A DNA stretch of 64,000 bases from Myxococcota bacterium. GTDB lineage: Bacteria > Myxococcota_A > Polyangia > Polyangiales > Houyiibacteriaceae. The stretch spans positions 21,372 through 85,371 of the forward strand of contig JANQQS010000013.1 in NCBI GenBank assembly GCA_028284955.1, given 5' to 3'. The notes under the pieces are model-generated. The model did no database searches and was not told the origin of the DNA. It worked only from the letters and a program-made list of their open reading frames with translations. The translations under genes were made by a program, and so were the position numbers. Of this stretch, positions 45,324 to 54,144 are shown one piece after another; the stretch's first letter is position 1; each line of letters starts with the position of its first letter.

Positions 45324-46550
45324 GTGAGCCACGACCTTCCTCTATCGTCACCCTCCGACCCCCCCCCGTGGGTGCCTGCCCCCGGCGAGCGATTCGCGAA
45401 CCGATACGTCATCCAGAGCCTGTCGGCGCAGTCGCCGGACTTGGCCATCCTTGACGCGACCGATCTATCATCATCGCAGGCCGTTCAAGTTCATCTTTTG
45501 CGGCACGAGCTTCCCCGGGAAACCCGCGAACTGTTCCTGCGCGCTGCAACGCGGATGGGTTCCCTGCAACATCCCAATATTGCGACTGTCTCTGCTGAGG
45601 GCGCGACCGCGGACCAGCCATTCGCAATCACTCACATAGATGCTGCTACGCCCCTAACCGCGACAGCCGGTGAAAACCTCGCGAAGCAATTTCAGCGCGT
45701 AGACGAAATCATCGAGGCAACAAGCGCCCTGCACGAAGCGGGCATCACACACCAGAGCATAGACGTCGCCGATTTTGTCATGGTCAACGGCCACGCGGTT
45801 CTTCGCACCTTTGGTTCGTGGGGGCTCTCGATTCGCCCTCTGACACATCGCGCGCGGATGATCCCGCTCGCTCCAGAAGCCAGCCTCGGGCTCGACCTTC
45901 CACCTTCCTACGCCCAGCGCACCGATGTTTTCTCGCTCGGCGGGCTCGCACTGTGGTTGTTTACCGACGCGCAGCTAGCTCAAGCTCGGGACCTGCGAGT
46001 CAAGCTCGAAGCCTCCACGACCACGCTACCCCCGCTCGCCGCAGCAGCCATCGAAGGCGCGATCCACGAAGACCCCCTCGAACGCACGCCAAGCGCAAAA
46101 ACCCTCAGACAAGCATTCATTGACGTTCGTCGTCGAGGCGGCACCCGTCCCGACCAGCTGCGGATCTTAATCCTCGATCCGCAAATTGATTTTCTCGACT
46201 TCGCGGCCGATGTGTTTTCGAAATCGTTTCCTGGAGTAGGCATTGTTCCTTGCACGAGCGGCGCGGCTGCAATCATTGCGATATCACAGCTCCCATGTTC
46301 GATCGCCATCGTAGACCTGCACAACCCAGGAATGAATGGAGTAGAGCTCATCGCCGCGCTGAGAACCAGCGATCACGGAAAAAACTTGCCCGTCGTCATC
46401 ACGACCGAGCGAGAGCACGCACACGATTGGGAAACGCTTTCCAGGCTCGGCGCGAATGCCCATGTCGCGAAGCCCGCCGATGAAGAAGCGCTCGTGTCTG
46501 TGGTGCGGTCAATTCTTAGCGAGACCGAGCAGAGCCACCGCATCGCCTAA
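45324..46550 (+). CDS. Pseudokinase fused to response-regulator receiver domain
   Basis: 408 residues from GTG 45324; a longer TTG start at 45234 is possible. Residues about 15-270 follow a Ser/Thr kinase fold (GERFANRYVIQSL, HPNIATVSAEG, LHEAGITHQSID, APEASLG, DVFSLGGLALWLF) but lack the catalytic residues: the VAIK Lys position reads VQVHLL, HRD is HQS and DFG is TFG. The C-terminal receiver domain (about 280-400) has ILILDPQ, phosphoacceptor Asp331 in VDLHNPGMNG, a TT switch residue and a KPAD Lys. It may bind rather than phosphorylate, with phosphorylation from a histidine kinase as input. Followed by the MATE gene 27 nt downstream, possibly co-transcribed. Confidence 0.85.
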   Translation: MSHDLPLSSPSDPPPWVPAPGERFANRYVIQSLSAQSPDLAILDATDLSSSQAVQVHLLRHELPRETRELFLRAATRMGSLQHPNIATVSAEGATADQPFAITHIDAATPLTATAGENLAKQFQRVDEIIEATSALHEAGITHQSIDVADFVMVNGHAVLRTFGSWGLSIRPLTHRARMIPLAPEASLGLDLPPSYAQRTDVFSLGGLALWLFTDAQLAQARDLRVKLEASTTTLPPLAAAAIEGAIHEDPLERTPSAKTLRQAFIDVRRRGGTRPDQLRILILDPQIDFLDFAADVFSKSFPGVGIVPCTSGAAAIIAISQLPCSIAIVDLHNPGMNGVELIAALRTSDHGKNLPVVITTEREHAHDWETLSRLGANAHVAKPADEEALVSVVRSILSETEQSHRIA

Positions 46551-46577
46551 CCACCAGCCTGTTCCCGCAGTGCAACA

Positions 46578-47957
46578 TTGACTTCTCATCCTCCACGCGA
46601 CCGTCGTCCCGTCGCGCGTCGCCTTTTCGATCTCGCCTTGCCCGTGATCGGCCTCAACCTATTGAGCGTGCTCTCGCTCGCCGTCGACACTGCGATGTGC
46701 GGGCGCTTGCCTCGCTCTGCCGACGCGCTCGCTGCGATCGGGTTTGCTTCGCAGGTAGTCTTCCTCCTCATGGTGGCCATGATGGGCCTGTCCGTCGGCG
46801 CGGTTGCGCTCATGGCCCGAGCCCACGGCGCAGGGAACGACCGCCACGTCGCGCACGTGCTGCGCCAAGCCACCCTCCTCACCATCGCGCTCTCAGTCGC
46901 GGTGGCCATATTTGGAAACATCCTTGCAGGCCCTCTTCTCAGCGCCATGGGCGCGGGCCCAGAGCTCGTCGGTCTAGGTCTCGAATATTTGCGACCGCTG
47001 CTTGCGTGCACCGTTGTGTACTACCTGAACCTGCTCTACGCAGCCGCGTTGAGGGCAGTGGGCAACACCCGCCTACCGTTTTTCATCGGCCTCTTGTACA
47101 ACGCGCTCAACGTTGCTCTCGACTATGGGCTCATCCTCGGCAACTGGGGCTTGCCCGCTATGGGCGTCGCGGGGGCGGCATGGGCCACGGTGCTTTCCCA
47201 GTCCGTCGGCGTTGTCATCACCGTCTGGATGTTGGCACGCGGCATGGGTCTGCGCGGAAGAATCGGTGTTCGCCGGCCGCTCGGTTCGGCCCGAATCGAT
47301 CCGGTGGTGATCAAGCGCATTCTGCGTATTGGCGCCCCGGCAGCCGCTGATCTGCTGATTCTCAACGCCGCATTCATCTCCATTATTGGGATGCTCGGCC
47401 ACCTCAGCGTGCTCGCGGTGGCTGCACACAGCGTTGGCCTTCGCATTCAATCGCTCGCACTCGTTCCCGGACTGGGTATCTCACAAGCCACCGGCGCGAT
47501 GGTCGGTCAGGCGCTTGGCGCCCGAAATCTCATCGAAGCGCGCGAGGTCACCCGAGCGTCGATCGTCATGGCGACCTCCGTTATGGGCGCCATCGGCTTT
47601 GGAATCATCATGGGCGCGCGCCCCATCATGGCGATCTTCGATATCACACCGGGGCCCCTCGCCGATCTCTGCAACAAATGGATGGAAGTGCTGGGGTTTG
47701 GCATGCCGTTCGTCGGAGTGCACATCGCGCTGGTGGGCATGCTCAGAGGGGCCGGAGCCACGGCCACGAGCCTTCGCATCAACCTCGTCGGCACATTGCT
47801 GGTACAAATCCCGCTTAGCTATTTGCTGGGTTTTGTGTTCAAAATGGGGCCTTTTGGGGTCTGGTTCGCGTTTCCCGTGTCGTTTGTGGTCAAGGCTGGA
47901 CTGAGTTTCGCGGTGTATCGACGGGGACGGTGGGCGCGTCCGTTGGCCACCGCGTAA
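46578..47957 (+). CDS. MATE family multidrug/Na+ or H+ antiporter
   Basis: 459 residues, 12 predicted transmembrane segments, starting with TTG (TSHPPRDRRPVARRLF). Motifs match MATE transporters: PVIGLNLLSVLSLAVDTAMCGRL near the N-terminus, GLEYLRP, LGNWGLPAMGVAGAAWAT, GIGISQATGAMVGQALGA and GMPFVGVH near the C-terminal half. Drug or metabolite export driven by an ion gradient; substrate unknown. Located 27 nt after the pseudokinase-receiver gene and 38 nt before a lipoprotein gene. Confidence 0.93.
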   Translation: MTSHPPRDRRPVARRLFDLALPVIGLNLLSVLSLAVDTAMCGRLPRSADALAAIGFASQVVFLLMVAMMGLSVGAVALMARAHGAGNDRHVAHVLRQATLLTIALSVAVAIFGNILAGPLLSAMGAGPELVGLGLEYLRPLLACTVVYYLNLLYAAALRAVGNTRLPFFIGLLYNALNVALDYGLILGNWGLPAMGVAGAAWATVLSQSVGVVITVWMLARGMGLRGRIGVRRPLGSARIDPVVIKRILRIGAPAAADLLILNAAFISIIGMLGHLSVLAVAAHSVGLRIQSLALVPGLGISQATGAMVGQALGARNLIEAREVTRASIVMATSVMGAIGFGIIMGARPIMAIFDITPGPLADLCNKWMEVLGFGMPFVGVHIALVGMLRGAGATATSLRINLVGTLLVQIPLSYLLGFVFKMGPFGVWFAFPVSFVVKAGLSFAVYRRGRWARPLATA

Positions 47958-47995
47958 GCGCCGCGCTATGCTGCGAGGGCAGGAAAACGCTTGAC

Positions 47996-49210
47996 ATGAG
48001 ATGCGAAGTAGCGTTGGCGTTCGCGGCAGCTCTCGCGAGTGGGCTCGGAGTAGGATGCAGCCTCGAACGAAGCGGCACGATGGCCGAAGAAGGGGACGTA
48101 AACGCCGAACTAGCCAACTTCGGTACCATTTGCGACCCCCCGAACTGCGACGACGGAAACCCATGCACCGACGACGCATGCACCCCGCAAGGATGCCAGC
48201 ATGCGCCCAATCGCGGAGACTGCAACGATCGAAACTTCTGCAACGGGTTCGATACGTGCACTGATGGCTCGTGTTCCGAGCACGGCGGCGACCCCTGCCC
48301 CGGACAGTCGTTTTGCGCACCGGAAGACGGAGTATGTCGAGGATGCAAGGACAACAGCGACTGTCCACAGCCTGCGTTCGGCTCGTGGAGCACGTGCGAC
48401 TACGGCGGGTTCTGCGACGAAACCGCGACCCGGAGTCGCACCGTCACCGCGTTCGCTTGCGTCGCTGGAACCTGCGAAGCAAGCGAACGCACCGAAACCG
48501 AAAACTGCACGCGCAACACCGACAATCTGATTTGCGGCAATATCGTCCGCGGCAACTGGTCGAGTTGCGAGAACTTCAGCGGAGTCTGCGATGAGACCGG
48601 ACAGCGGACTCGCCCCGTCACCGTTCCAACTTGCCGAAACGGTTCCTGCGAAAACGTCACGGATACCGAAACCGGGGCGTGCACGCGCGACACGGATTCC
48701 GTTCCGTGCGGTTCCGAAAACTGCACCGACGGACCTTGCGAAGGATTTTCGTCGCTCTGCGACGAATCAGGCACGCTCACCCGCGCGTGCACCCAGCCCA
48801 CCTGCATGAATGGACGATGCGAAAACGTGTCGAGCAGTGATACCGTAGCGTGCTCACGAAATACGGATGGAAACGACTGCGGAACGAGCTGCGACAACTT
48901 TGGGCCCTGCAGCTACTCCGGCTTCTGTGCAGAAAACGGCACCCAAGAACGAACCTGCACCGACCTTGAATGCACGGGCGGGAGCTGCGCCAGCGCAGGC
49001 ACCCGTACTGAAACACAAAACTGCTCCCGCAATAGCCGCGAAGGCTTCGAATGTGACCGCAACGAAGGCCCCTACGGAACCTGCGAACCAGTCTCAGTAA
49101 GCGGCGGCCTATGCGAACACGAACGAACCGTCGACATCAGCGAATGCATGAACGAAATGTGCGAATTTGACCGCCAAATCACTGAAATCGACGACTGCTC
49201 GTGTCCTTAA
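47996..49210 (+). CDS. Lipoprotein with thrombospondin-type-1-like repeats
   Basis: 404 residues from the ATG at 47996 (MRCEVALAFAAAL); the frame is open further but this start gives a signal peptide with lipobox LGVGC. An N-terminal module rich in Cys (CDDGNPCTDDACTPQGC) precedes about five repeats of the form FGxWSxCxxxxxxCDExxxRxRxVTxxxCxxGxCE (for example around 150-200, 205-250, 255-310), resembling TSP1-type modules of myxobacterial surface proteins. Likely surface adhesion or interaction. The hairpin element copy B1 begins 39 nt after the stop. Confidence 0.85.
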   Translation: MRCEVALAFAAALASGLGVGCSLERSGTMAEEGDVNAELANFGTICDPPNCDDGNPCTDDACTPQGCQHAPNRGDCNDRNFCNGFDTCTDGSCSEHGGDPCPGQSFCAPEDGVCRGCKDNSDCPQPAFGSWSTCDYGGFCDETATRSRTVTAFACVAGTCEASERTETENCTRNTDNLICGNIVRGNWSSCENFSGVCDETGQRTRPVTVPTCRNGSCENVTDTETGACTRDTDSVPCGSENCTDGPCEGFSSLCDESGTLTRACTQPTCMNGRCENVSSSDTVACSRNTDGNDCGTSCDNFGPCSYSGFCAENGTQERTCTDLECTGGSCASAGTRTETQNCSRNSREGFECDRNEGPYGTCEPVSVSGGLCEHERTVDISECMNEMCEFDRQITEIDDCSCP

Positions 49211-49248
49211 ATCACTGGAGGGTCTGACCACAACCACAGTTCTTTTGA

Positions 49249-49521
49249 AGGGTCTGGCACCCAGACCCTCTCGTTCGGGATACGACCCCGACGATTCACC
49301 CAAGCTCCCCCGCCAGGAGGCACGAGACCAGGTTACGTGGGGTTGAATTGTAGGTGGCCGAGGTGTCGTTGTTGTCCACCAGTCTTGTCCTACCGCTGAA
49401 GCATGACGAGACCGGGGCCCCGTCGCGAAGCGATGGGGCGGCCGCGAAGCGGCCGGCGGCGGGTGGGGGGACCCGGTCGGGTCGTACCCGACTGGGGGGA
49501 GGGGCTGTGGCCAGCCCCTCC
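49249..49521 (+). repeat. Hairpin-string element, copy B1
   Basis: Same order of stems as copy A: AGGGTCTGG-CAC-CCAGACCCT (49249-49269); CGGGAT-ACG-ACCCCG (one mismatch); conserved block ATTCACCCAAGCTCCCCCG; CCCCGTCGC-GAA-GCGATGGGG (49418-49438); GGCCGC-GAA-GCGGCC; GTCGGGT-CGT-ACCCGAC (49476-49492); GGAGGGGCTG-TGGC-CAGCCCCTCC (49498-49521). Compared with copy A, the third, fourth and fifth stems differ in both arms while pairing is kept. Confidence 0.92.
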
Positions 49522-49539
49522 GGAGAAACACAGCGCACC

Positions 49540-49845
49540 CAAACCCTCTCGTCGGGGTACGACCCCGCCGATTCACCCAAGCTCCCCCGCCAAGAGACAC
49601 GTGAGTTGGTTGTCTAATAGGTGTACTACAGTCGTCTGTTCGCACAATCACCGCAACGAATGTGCGACGCGTAACCGGGGCCCCGTCGCGGAGCGATGGG
49701 GCGGACGCGCAGCGTCCGGCGGCGGGTGGGGGCCCCCGCGGAATCGTATTCCGTGGGGGGAGGGTCTGCGGCCAGACCCTCCGAAAAAAACAGCGGCCCC
49801 GCGGAATCGTATTCCGTGGGGGGAGGGTCTGTGGTCAGACCCTCC
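49540..49845 (+). repeat. Hairpin-string element, copy B2 with duplicated 3' end
   Basis: Lacks the first AGGGTCTGG stem but has CGGGGT-ACG-ACCCCG (49553-49567), the conserved block, a shortened spacer, CCCCGTCGC-GGA-GCGATGGGG, GGACGC-GCA-GCGTCC, CGGAAT-CGT-ATTCCG (49739-49753) and GGAGGGTCTG-CGGC-CAGACCCTCC. The last two stems are then repeated (49802-49816 and GGAGGGTCTG-TGGT-CAGACCCTCC). It ends 7 nt before the stop of the following minus-strand lipoprotein gene. Confidence 0.9.
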
Positions 49846-49851
49846 AAGGAC

Positions 49852-50700
49852 TCAGCGGCAACCGCCGTAGGATACCCCGCCGACGATCACATTCGTGACC
49901 GATTCGGTCCCTGCGACCACGCCATCGAAGTCGCGGCACTGGGTGCCGCCGGCGCAGTCTGCAGTTCCCACGCGGCAGAATTTGCGACACACCCCCGTCG
50001 TTGCACCTTGAGTTTCCTCGCTGCAATAAAGCCCGGGCGCACAGTCGAGATTGGGATTGCAGGAAGTGTCGTCTGCACCGCAGATCTTGCAGCTTCCTCC
50101 TTCGGCAATGGTCCCCGGGGGAGCACAAAAAGTCGCCCAGTTGGCATTTACCCGACTGACAAGACAGCGGAGCCCCGTAGGACACTCTTCCGAAGTAACG
50201 AGGTTACATTGCTCGGTGCACAAACCAATCCGGCCAGTCTCGCGCGGAACGAACAATGCGCATTGACTGCCCGGTCCCCCTTCAGCGCAATCCGAATCAT
50301 CCTTACACAGCTTCATACACCGCCGAATCTCGGGCGAGACCTGAGCGCTCGATTTCGTGCAACTGAGCCCACCGACACATCGCTCAGTTTCTGAACACGC
50401 CTGAGACAACGTCTGCGTGCCCGGCGCTTCACACACGTTGTCTCCGCTCCCGGCAGGGTTTGGATAACACGCTTGCCCCGTTTCACACCCGGTTTGTGCC
50501 GGAGCATCGCAACCTCCGATCGCCCCTTCCTCTGGCGTAGGAGTTCCCGCGGGGGTCAACGCGTCGCCGCTGGTGTTGGTGGTGTCGGTGTTGGTGGTGT
50601 CGGTCTCGGGTTTGGGTTTCGTACTTCCGTTCGCGCAGCTCGCGAGAGACGCGCAACCCACCAAACCCAAAACGAACGCAAGCCGTCGAAAAAGCACCAT
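49852..50700 (-). CDS. Cysteine-rich lipoprotein
   Basis: 282 residues from ATG 50700 (MVLFRRLAFVLGLVGC); the open frame upstream is ignored because this start gives a canonical signal with lipobox LASC (about 18-22). A Thr/Asn/Asp spacer with a 15-bp in-frame duplication (TDTTN) follows, then a Cys-rich body (about 22 Cys) in units such as CxxGxxCYPNPAG, LCKDDSDCAEG and LDCAPGLYC, like the Cys-rich lipoprotein at 35694. Surface protein of unknown ligand. Divergent from the gene at 50867. Confidence 0.82.
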   Translation of the reverse strand: MVLFRRLAFVLGLVGCASLASCANGSTKPKPETDTTNTDTTNTSGDALTPAGTPTPEEGAIGGCDAPAQTGCETGQACYPNPAGSGDNVCEAPGTQTLSQACSETERCVGGLSCTKSSAQVSPEIRRCMKLCKDDSDCAEGGPGSQCALFVPRETGRIGLCTEQCNLVTSEECPTGLRCLVSRVNANWATFCAPPGTIAEGGSCKICGADDTSCNPNLDCAPGLYCSEETQGATTGVCRKFCRVGTADCAGGTQCRDFDGVVAGTESVTNVIVGGVSYGGCR

Positions 50701-50866
50701 ATGGAAATACCCTTGCACGCGATATGCCACGTAGTCGCCTCGATAATTGTTGGCTTTTTTCCCCGCGACGGGGCTCACACTGGCCACCGCTGGGGCCATC
50801 CGTTCATGCACATGCCGCCCTGCCGCTTCGCGAGCCTTGCGCCCAGAGGTATGCCACGGTCCCCGA

Positions 50867-51349
50867 ATGAGCCGAGCATTTGGCTATCTGGTCAGCGTAA
50901 CGTTGATTTATGGGGCGACCACCCCGGCGTTTCGCAATCCCCCCCGCGACAGCTTTCCGTTTTCCGACTATCCCATGTTCTCGCACGGCCGGCCGACGCC
51001 CATGATGGACCTTATGCACGCCCTGGGAGTGGATAGCGAAGGCCAGCAAACCCCACTCCCGCCGATGGTGTCGGCACAAAACCGCGAAGTTTTGCAATCA
51101 ATGAAAGCCATCATACGCCGGGTGTCCGCGGGAGAGGCCGAAGCGCTATGCGCCGAGGTAGCCGAAAGAGTCGCAAGCAGCGCCGAGTTCCCGAATATCG
51201 TCAAAGTAGAAATCGCGCACAGCGGCTACGATGCGGTTGCGTATTTCGAACAAGGTCCCGCGCCGAAATGGCGCCGCGTGTTTGCTCGTTGCCCAGTTCC
51301 GCGCCAGGGCGCACGCGACGTTCGTTCGGAGCAGCCTCGTGTTCGCTAA
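50867..51349 (+). CDS. Small protein partnered with HTTM membrane protein
   Basis: 160 residues from ATG 50867 (MSRAFGYLVSVTLIYGATTP); the upstream extension is not signal-like. One N-terminal hydrophobic segment (about 5-20) then a soluble region beginning PPRDSFPFSDYPMFSHGR; the PFSxYPMFS motif is often seen next to HTTM proteins. The body has helices (REVLQSMKAIIRRVSAGEAEALCAEVAERV) and a final strand pair with DAVAYFEQG. Its stop overlaps the HTTM start by 11 nt. Probably periplasmic and tethered; function unknown. Confidence 0.75.
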   Translation: MSRAFGYLVSVTLIYGATTPAFRNPPRDSFPFSDYPMFSHGRPTPMMDLMHALGVDSEGQQTPLPPMVSAQNREVLQSMKAIIRRVSAGEAEALCAEVAERVASSAEFPNIVKVEIAHSGYDAVAYFEQGPAPKWRRVFARCPVPRQGARDVRSEQPRVR

Positions 51350-52277
51350 GCCTCGCTCGTTCATCGACAACTATTGGATGCGCGCCATGCCCGCCGAGCG
51401 CCTCGGAACCCTTCGCGTATTGGTGGGCGCGTACGCACTAGTCTACTTGCTCGCGCGCACGCCGCATTTGTGGAGCTACGGCGATCTTAGCCCCACCCTG
51501 TTCGGCGCCCTGGGCGTCGTATCGATCCTCGACCACCCCATCCCGCCGTGGCTTCATTATGCAACCATCATCGCGACGCTGATCGCGGCGCTCCCATTCG
51601 TGCTCGGATGGAGGCATCGCCTGTGCGCCCCGTGCTTTGCGGCGTTGCTGCTTTGGGTGCTCACCTACTCCAACTGCTGGGGGCAGATTCTCCACACCGA
51701 CAATCTCCTCATGTTGCATGTCATCGTGCTAGCTCTGTCGGCGTCGGCGGACGCCGTTTCGCTCGATGCCGCTCGCAGCGCGGGAGACAAGCCGGCCGCG
51801 TCTGCTTCGTATGGCTGGCCGATCCGATTGCTCTGCGCCATCACCGTCTGCGTCTATTTGCTCGCCGGAATCGCCAAGCTCCGCAACAGCGGTCTGGATT
51901 TTCTCGGTGGGGAAACGCTGCGCAACTACGTAGCCTTCGGCAACGTCCGAAAAATCGAGCTCGGAAGCATTCACTCCCCGCTCGGCGTGGCGCTACTTCC
52001 TGTTCCAGAAATCTTCGCCGCCCTCGCCTACATCAGCTTCGCGCTCGAGCTCGGCGCGCCCCTTGCCCTAGTGCATCGGAAACTGGGCGTAACCTGGGTC
52101 GCCGCGATCTGGGGTTTTCACCTGGGAGTACTCGCGCTGATGGCCATCGCGTTCATCTACCCGCTCACGGGTATCGCGTTTGCAAGCTTTTTCAGGGTCG
52201 AGCGGTTGCCTCGAAGATGGCCTCCGTGGCGCGACCAACCTCTTTCGGCAAGGTCGCGAGCCTCCACAGCGAAGTAG
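51339..52277 (+). CDS. HTTM-domain multi-pass membrane protein
   Basis: 312 residues from GTG 51339 (VFAKPRSFIDNYW), which has GGAG 8 nt upstream and overlaps the preceding gene; a later ATG at 51375 is an alternative. About eight transmembrane segments, starting ERLGTLRVLVGAYALVYLLAR; HTTM motifs SNCWGQILHTDNLLMLH, KLRNSGLDFLGGETLRN and an E/P-rich loop (LLPVPEIFAALAYISFALELGAPLAL). The fold is that of vitamin K-dependent carboxylase and VKGC-like enzymes, but most bacterial HTTM proteins have no known reaction. The gene ends against a tandem array shared with the rhomboid stop. Confidence 0.82.
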   Translation: MFAKPRSFIDNYWMRAMPAERLGTLRVLVGAYALVYLLARTPHLWSYGDLSPTLFGALGVVSILDHPIPPWLHYATIIATLIAALPFVLGWRHRLCAPCFAALLLWVLTYSNCWGQILHTDNLLMLHVIVLALSASADAVSLDAARSAGDKPAASASYGWPIRLLCAITVCVYLLAGIAKLRNSGLDFLGGETLRNYVAFGNVRKIELGSIHSPLGVALLPVPEIFAALAYISFALELGAPLALVHRKLGVTWVAAIWGFHLGVLALMAIAFIYPLTGIAFASFFRVERLPRRWPPWRDQPLSARSRASTAK

Positions 52278-52339
52278 CCCCATCGCGACCTACCCCCATC
52301 GCGACCTACCCCCATCGCGACCTACCCCATCGCAACCTA
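52278..52339. repeat. 15-16 bp tandem repeat between convergent stop codons, 4 copies
   Basis: Units of CCCCATCGCGACCTA, the last changed to CCCATCGCAACCTA, fill the space from the HTTM stop (52275-52277) to the rhomboid stop (52337-52339). Each unit carries CTA, a stop codon on the minus strand. Confidence 0.9.
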
Positions 52340-53215
52340 GCCTCCGCTGCGACGTAGCGCTGCGAGATACCCCCATCCCGCACCGACCGCGAGCCCCGCA
52401 GTGTGCGCGATGTTGGCCACATTGGCGAACACGCCGGTCCAGCACAGGACGAAAAACACCATCATCCACATCACGGTTGACTTTGGCATCCCCAAAGGAA
52501 ACGTCGGGTCGCGGCGTCCGCGCACCCAAATGTATCCAAACAAACCCAAAATGACGCCTGACATGCCGCCGAACTTCGGGCCAGCCATGAAAAACTGCGC
52601 GCTGTTCGAAAGCACGCCGGTCACCACCACCATAAAAAGAAGGAACTTCGCAGAGTGAGCGCGTTCGATCGCAGTGCCCAGATCTTTGAGCCACCACATA
52701 TTAAAAAACAGATGCAAAAAACCAAAATGGACGAAGATCGGCGTGAGCACCCGCCACACTTCGCCCCGCTGAACCGCAACCAGCCCCGCCGAACCTTTCG
52801 CCAGATCCGCGTAAGTAAAATATCGGACGACGTGTCCTGCTTCCCCCAACTTGGAAATCACCGCGATTCCGATGCAGCAGCCGATCAAAATAAGTGTCGC
52901 CGAACCAATCCATGGCGTTCCGAGCGCTTCGCGTGCCTTGACTTGGCGATGCCGGCTTTTCTTTTCCGCATCAGCAACCTGTCTGCGTTGTGCCCGCGCG
53001 CGCTTCCGACCTTCGACAAAACGTTTCGCGGCCGGGTCGCGTTCAAACTCCTCGTAGACCACCCGCGCGCTCGTCACGTCGCGCTCATCATGCACCCACA
53101 GGGCAACTTCACCCTCCCTCGTCGGTTTGATCGAGGTCTCAATGTCATGAACATAAAGGGTGTCGGCGAGCAGGCTGGCCGGTTCTTCATTGGGAAAGAC
53201 GGCGAGAAGGCGCAT
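52337..53215 (-). CDS. Rhomboid family intramembrane serine protease
   Basis: 292 residues. A cytosolic N-terminal domain (1-95, acidic and Arg-rich) precedes six transmembrane segments. The rhomboid signature is intact: HFGFLHLFFN (163-172), catalytic Ser219 in FGGMSGVILGLFGY and catalytic His271 in NIAHTAG. GlpG-like architecture: cleaves membrane protein substrates within the bilayer. Divergent from rnc across 145 nt; its stop lies in the repeat array at 52337. Confidence 0.93.
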   Translation of the reverse strand: MRLLAVFPNEEPASLLADTLYVHDIETSIKPTREGEVALWVHDERDVTSARVVYEEFERDPAAKRFVEGRKRARAQRRQVADAEKKSRHRQVKAREALGTPWIGSATLILIGCCIGIAVISKLGEAGHVVRYFTYADLAKGSAGLVAVQRGEVWRVLTPIFVHFGFLHLFFNMWWLKDLGTAIERAHSAKFLLFMVVVTGVLSNSAQFFMAGPKFGGMSGVILGLFGYIWVRGRRDPTFPLGMPKSTVMWMMVFFVLCWTGVFANVANIAHTAGLAVGAGWGYLAALRRSGG

Positions 53216-53360
53216 AAGCGGCTCCGAGTGTAGCCAACGCGACCGAGCGCGCTACTCCGCAGGCAGCAAAACCATCGAAACCGCTCGAACCCTTCGAAAA
53301 CACTCGCCACGCGGCGCTTCCGGGTCGCCCCCGGAGGTTCTCTGCGGTAACGTTTGAGAG

Positions 53361-54137
53361 TTGACGGAAGCGGCAGACCCCCCTGGCGAACAAGAAGACC
53401 GTGAATCGGGCGCCTCGCCCGAACTTGCGTCGATGATGGCTGCGCTTGGACACCGCTTCGAACGAATCGACCTACTCCAAACCGCTCTCACGCATCGCTC
53501 CTACGCCAACGAACACCCCGAGGAATGCACCTCCGACAACGAACGACTCGAATTTCTCGGCGACGCGGTGCTCGGATGGGTCATCGCATCGCTGCTCTGG
53601 GAACACTTTCCGAGCGCAAGCGAAGGTGAACTGACAAGACGCCGCGCCGACCTTGTATCAGAGCGCGGCCTAAGCTTAGTCGCCGCGGAGATCCATCTTC
53701 CGGAAGTCCTTCGGCTCGGGCGCGGTGAACGAAAGTCCGGCGGCAAACACAAGCCGCGACTGATCGCGAGCGCGTTAGAAGCCTGTCTGGGCGCGGTGTA
53801 TCTCGACGGAGGCCCCGACGCCGCGCTCAAGGTCGGTCGCGCGCTTTGGGGCCCTCGACTCAACCTGCGCGCCGGCGGACGCCGTGATTTCAAATCCAGA
53901 CTTCAAGAGCTTCTCCAGGCCCGCTCTGCCACCACGCCCCGCTATCGCTTGCTTCGATCCGAAGGGCCGGACCACGCGCGCATGTTTTTCGTCGGGGTTG
54001 AGGTCGGAGACGAAGTCGTCGCCAAAGCTTCTGGACGCTCCAAGATCGATGCGGAACAAGCCGCGGCAAAAATCGCCTGGGACCGCTTCGTAGCAACCGA
54101 AGGAGAACACACAGACACCGAACCGACCCATGAATAA
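53361..54137 (+). CDS. rnc: Ribonuclease III
   Basis: 258 residues from a TTG start at 53361; the first ~20 residues are acidic and poorly conserved. Cleaves double-stranded RNA in rRNA and mRNA processing. The RNase III signature NERLEFLGDAVL (60-71) and catalytic acidic residues are present; the C-terminal dsRBD (about 183-250) has DFKSRLQELLQARSATTPRYR and AKASGRSKIDAEQAAAKIAWD. The stop region is part of a 15-bp duplication (CCGACCCATGAATAA) that also contains the next start codons. The downstream kinase is probably co-transcribed. Confidence 0.95.
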   Translation: MTEAADPPGEQEDRESGASPELASMMAALGHRFERIDLLQTALTHRSYANEHPEECTSDNERLEFLGDAVLGWVIASLLWEHFPSASEGELTRRRADLVSERGLSLVAAEIHLPEVLRLGRGERKSGGKHKPRLIASALEACLGAVYLDGGPDAALKVGRALWGPRLNLRAGGRRDFKSRLQELLQARSATTPRYRLLRSEGPDHARMFFVGVEVGDEVVAKASGRSKIDAEQAAAKIAWDRFVATEGEHTDTEPTHE

Positions 54138-54144
54138 CCGACCC

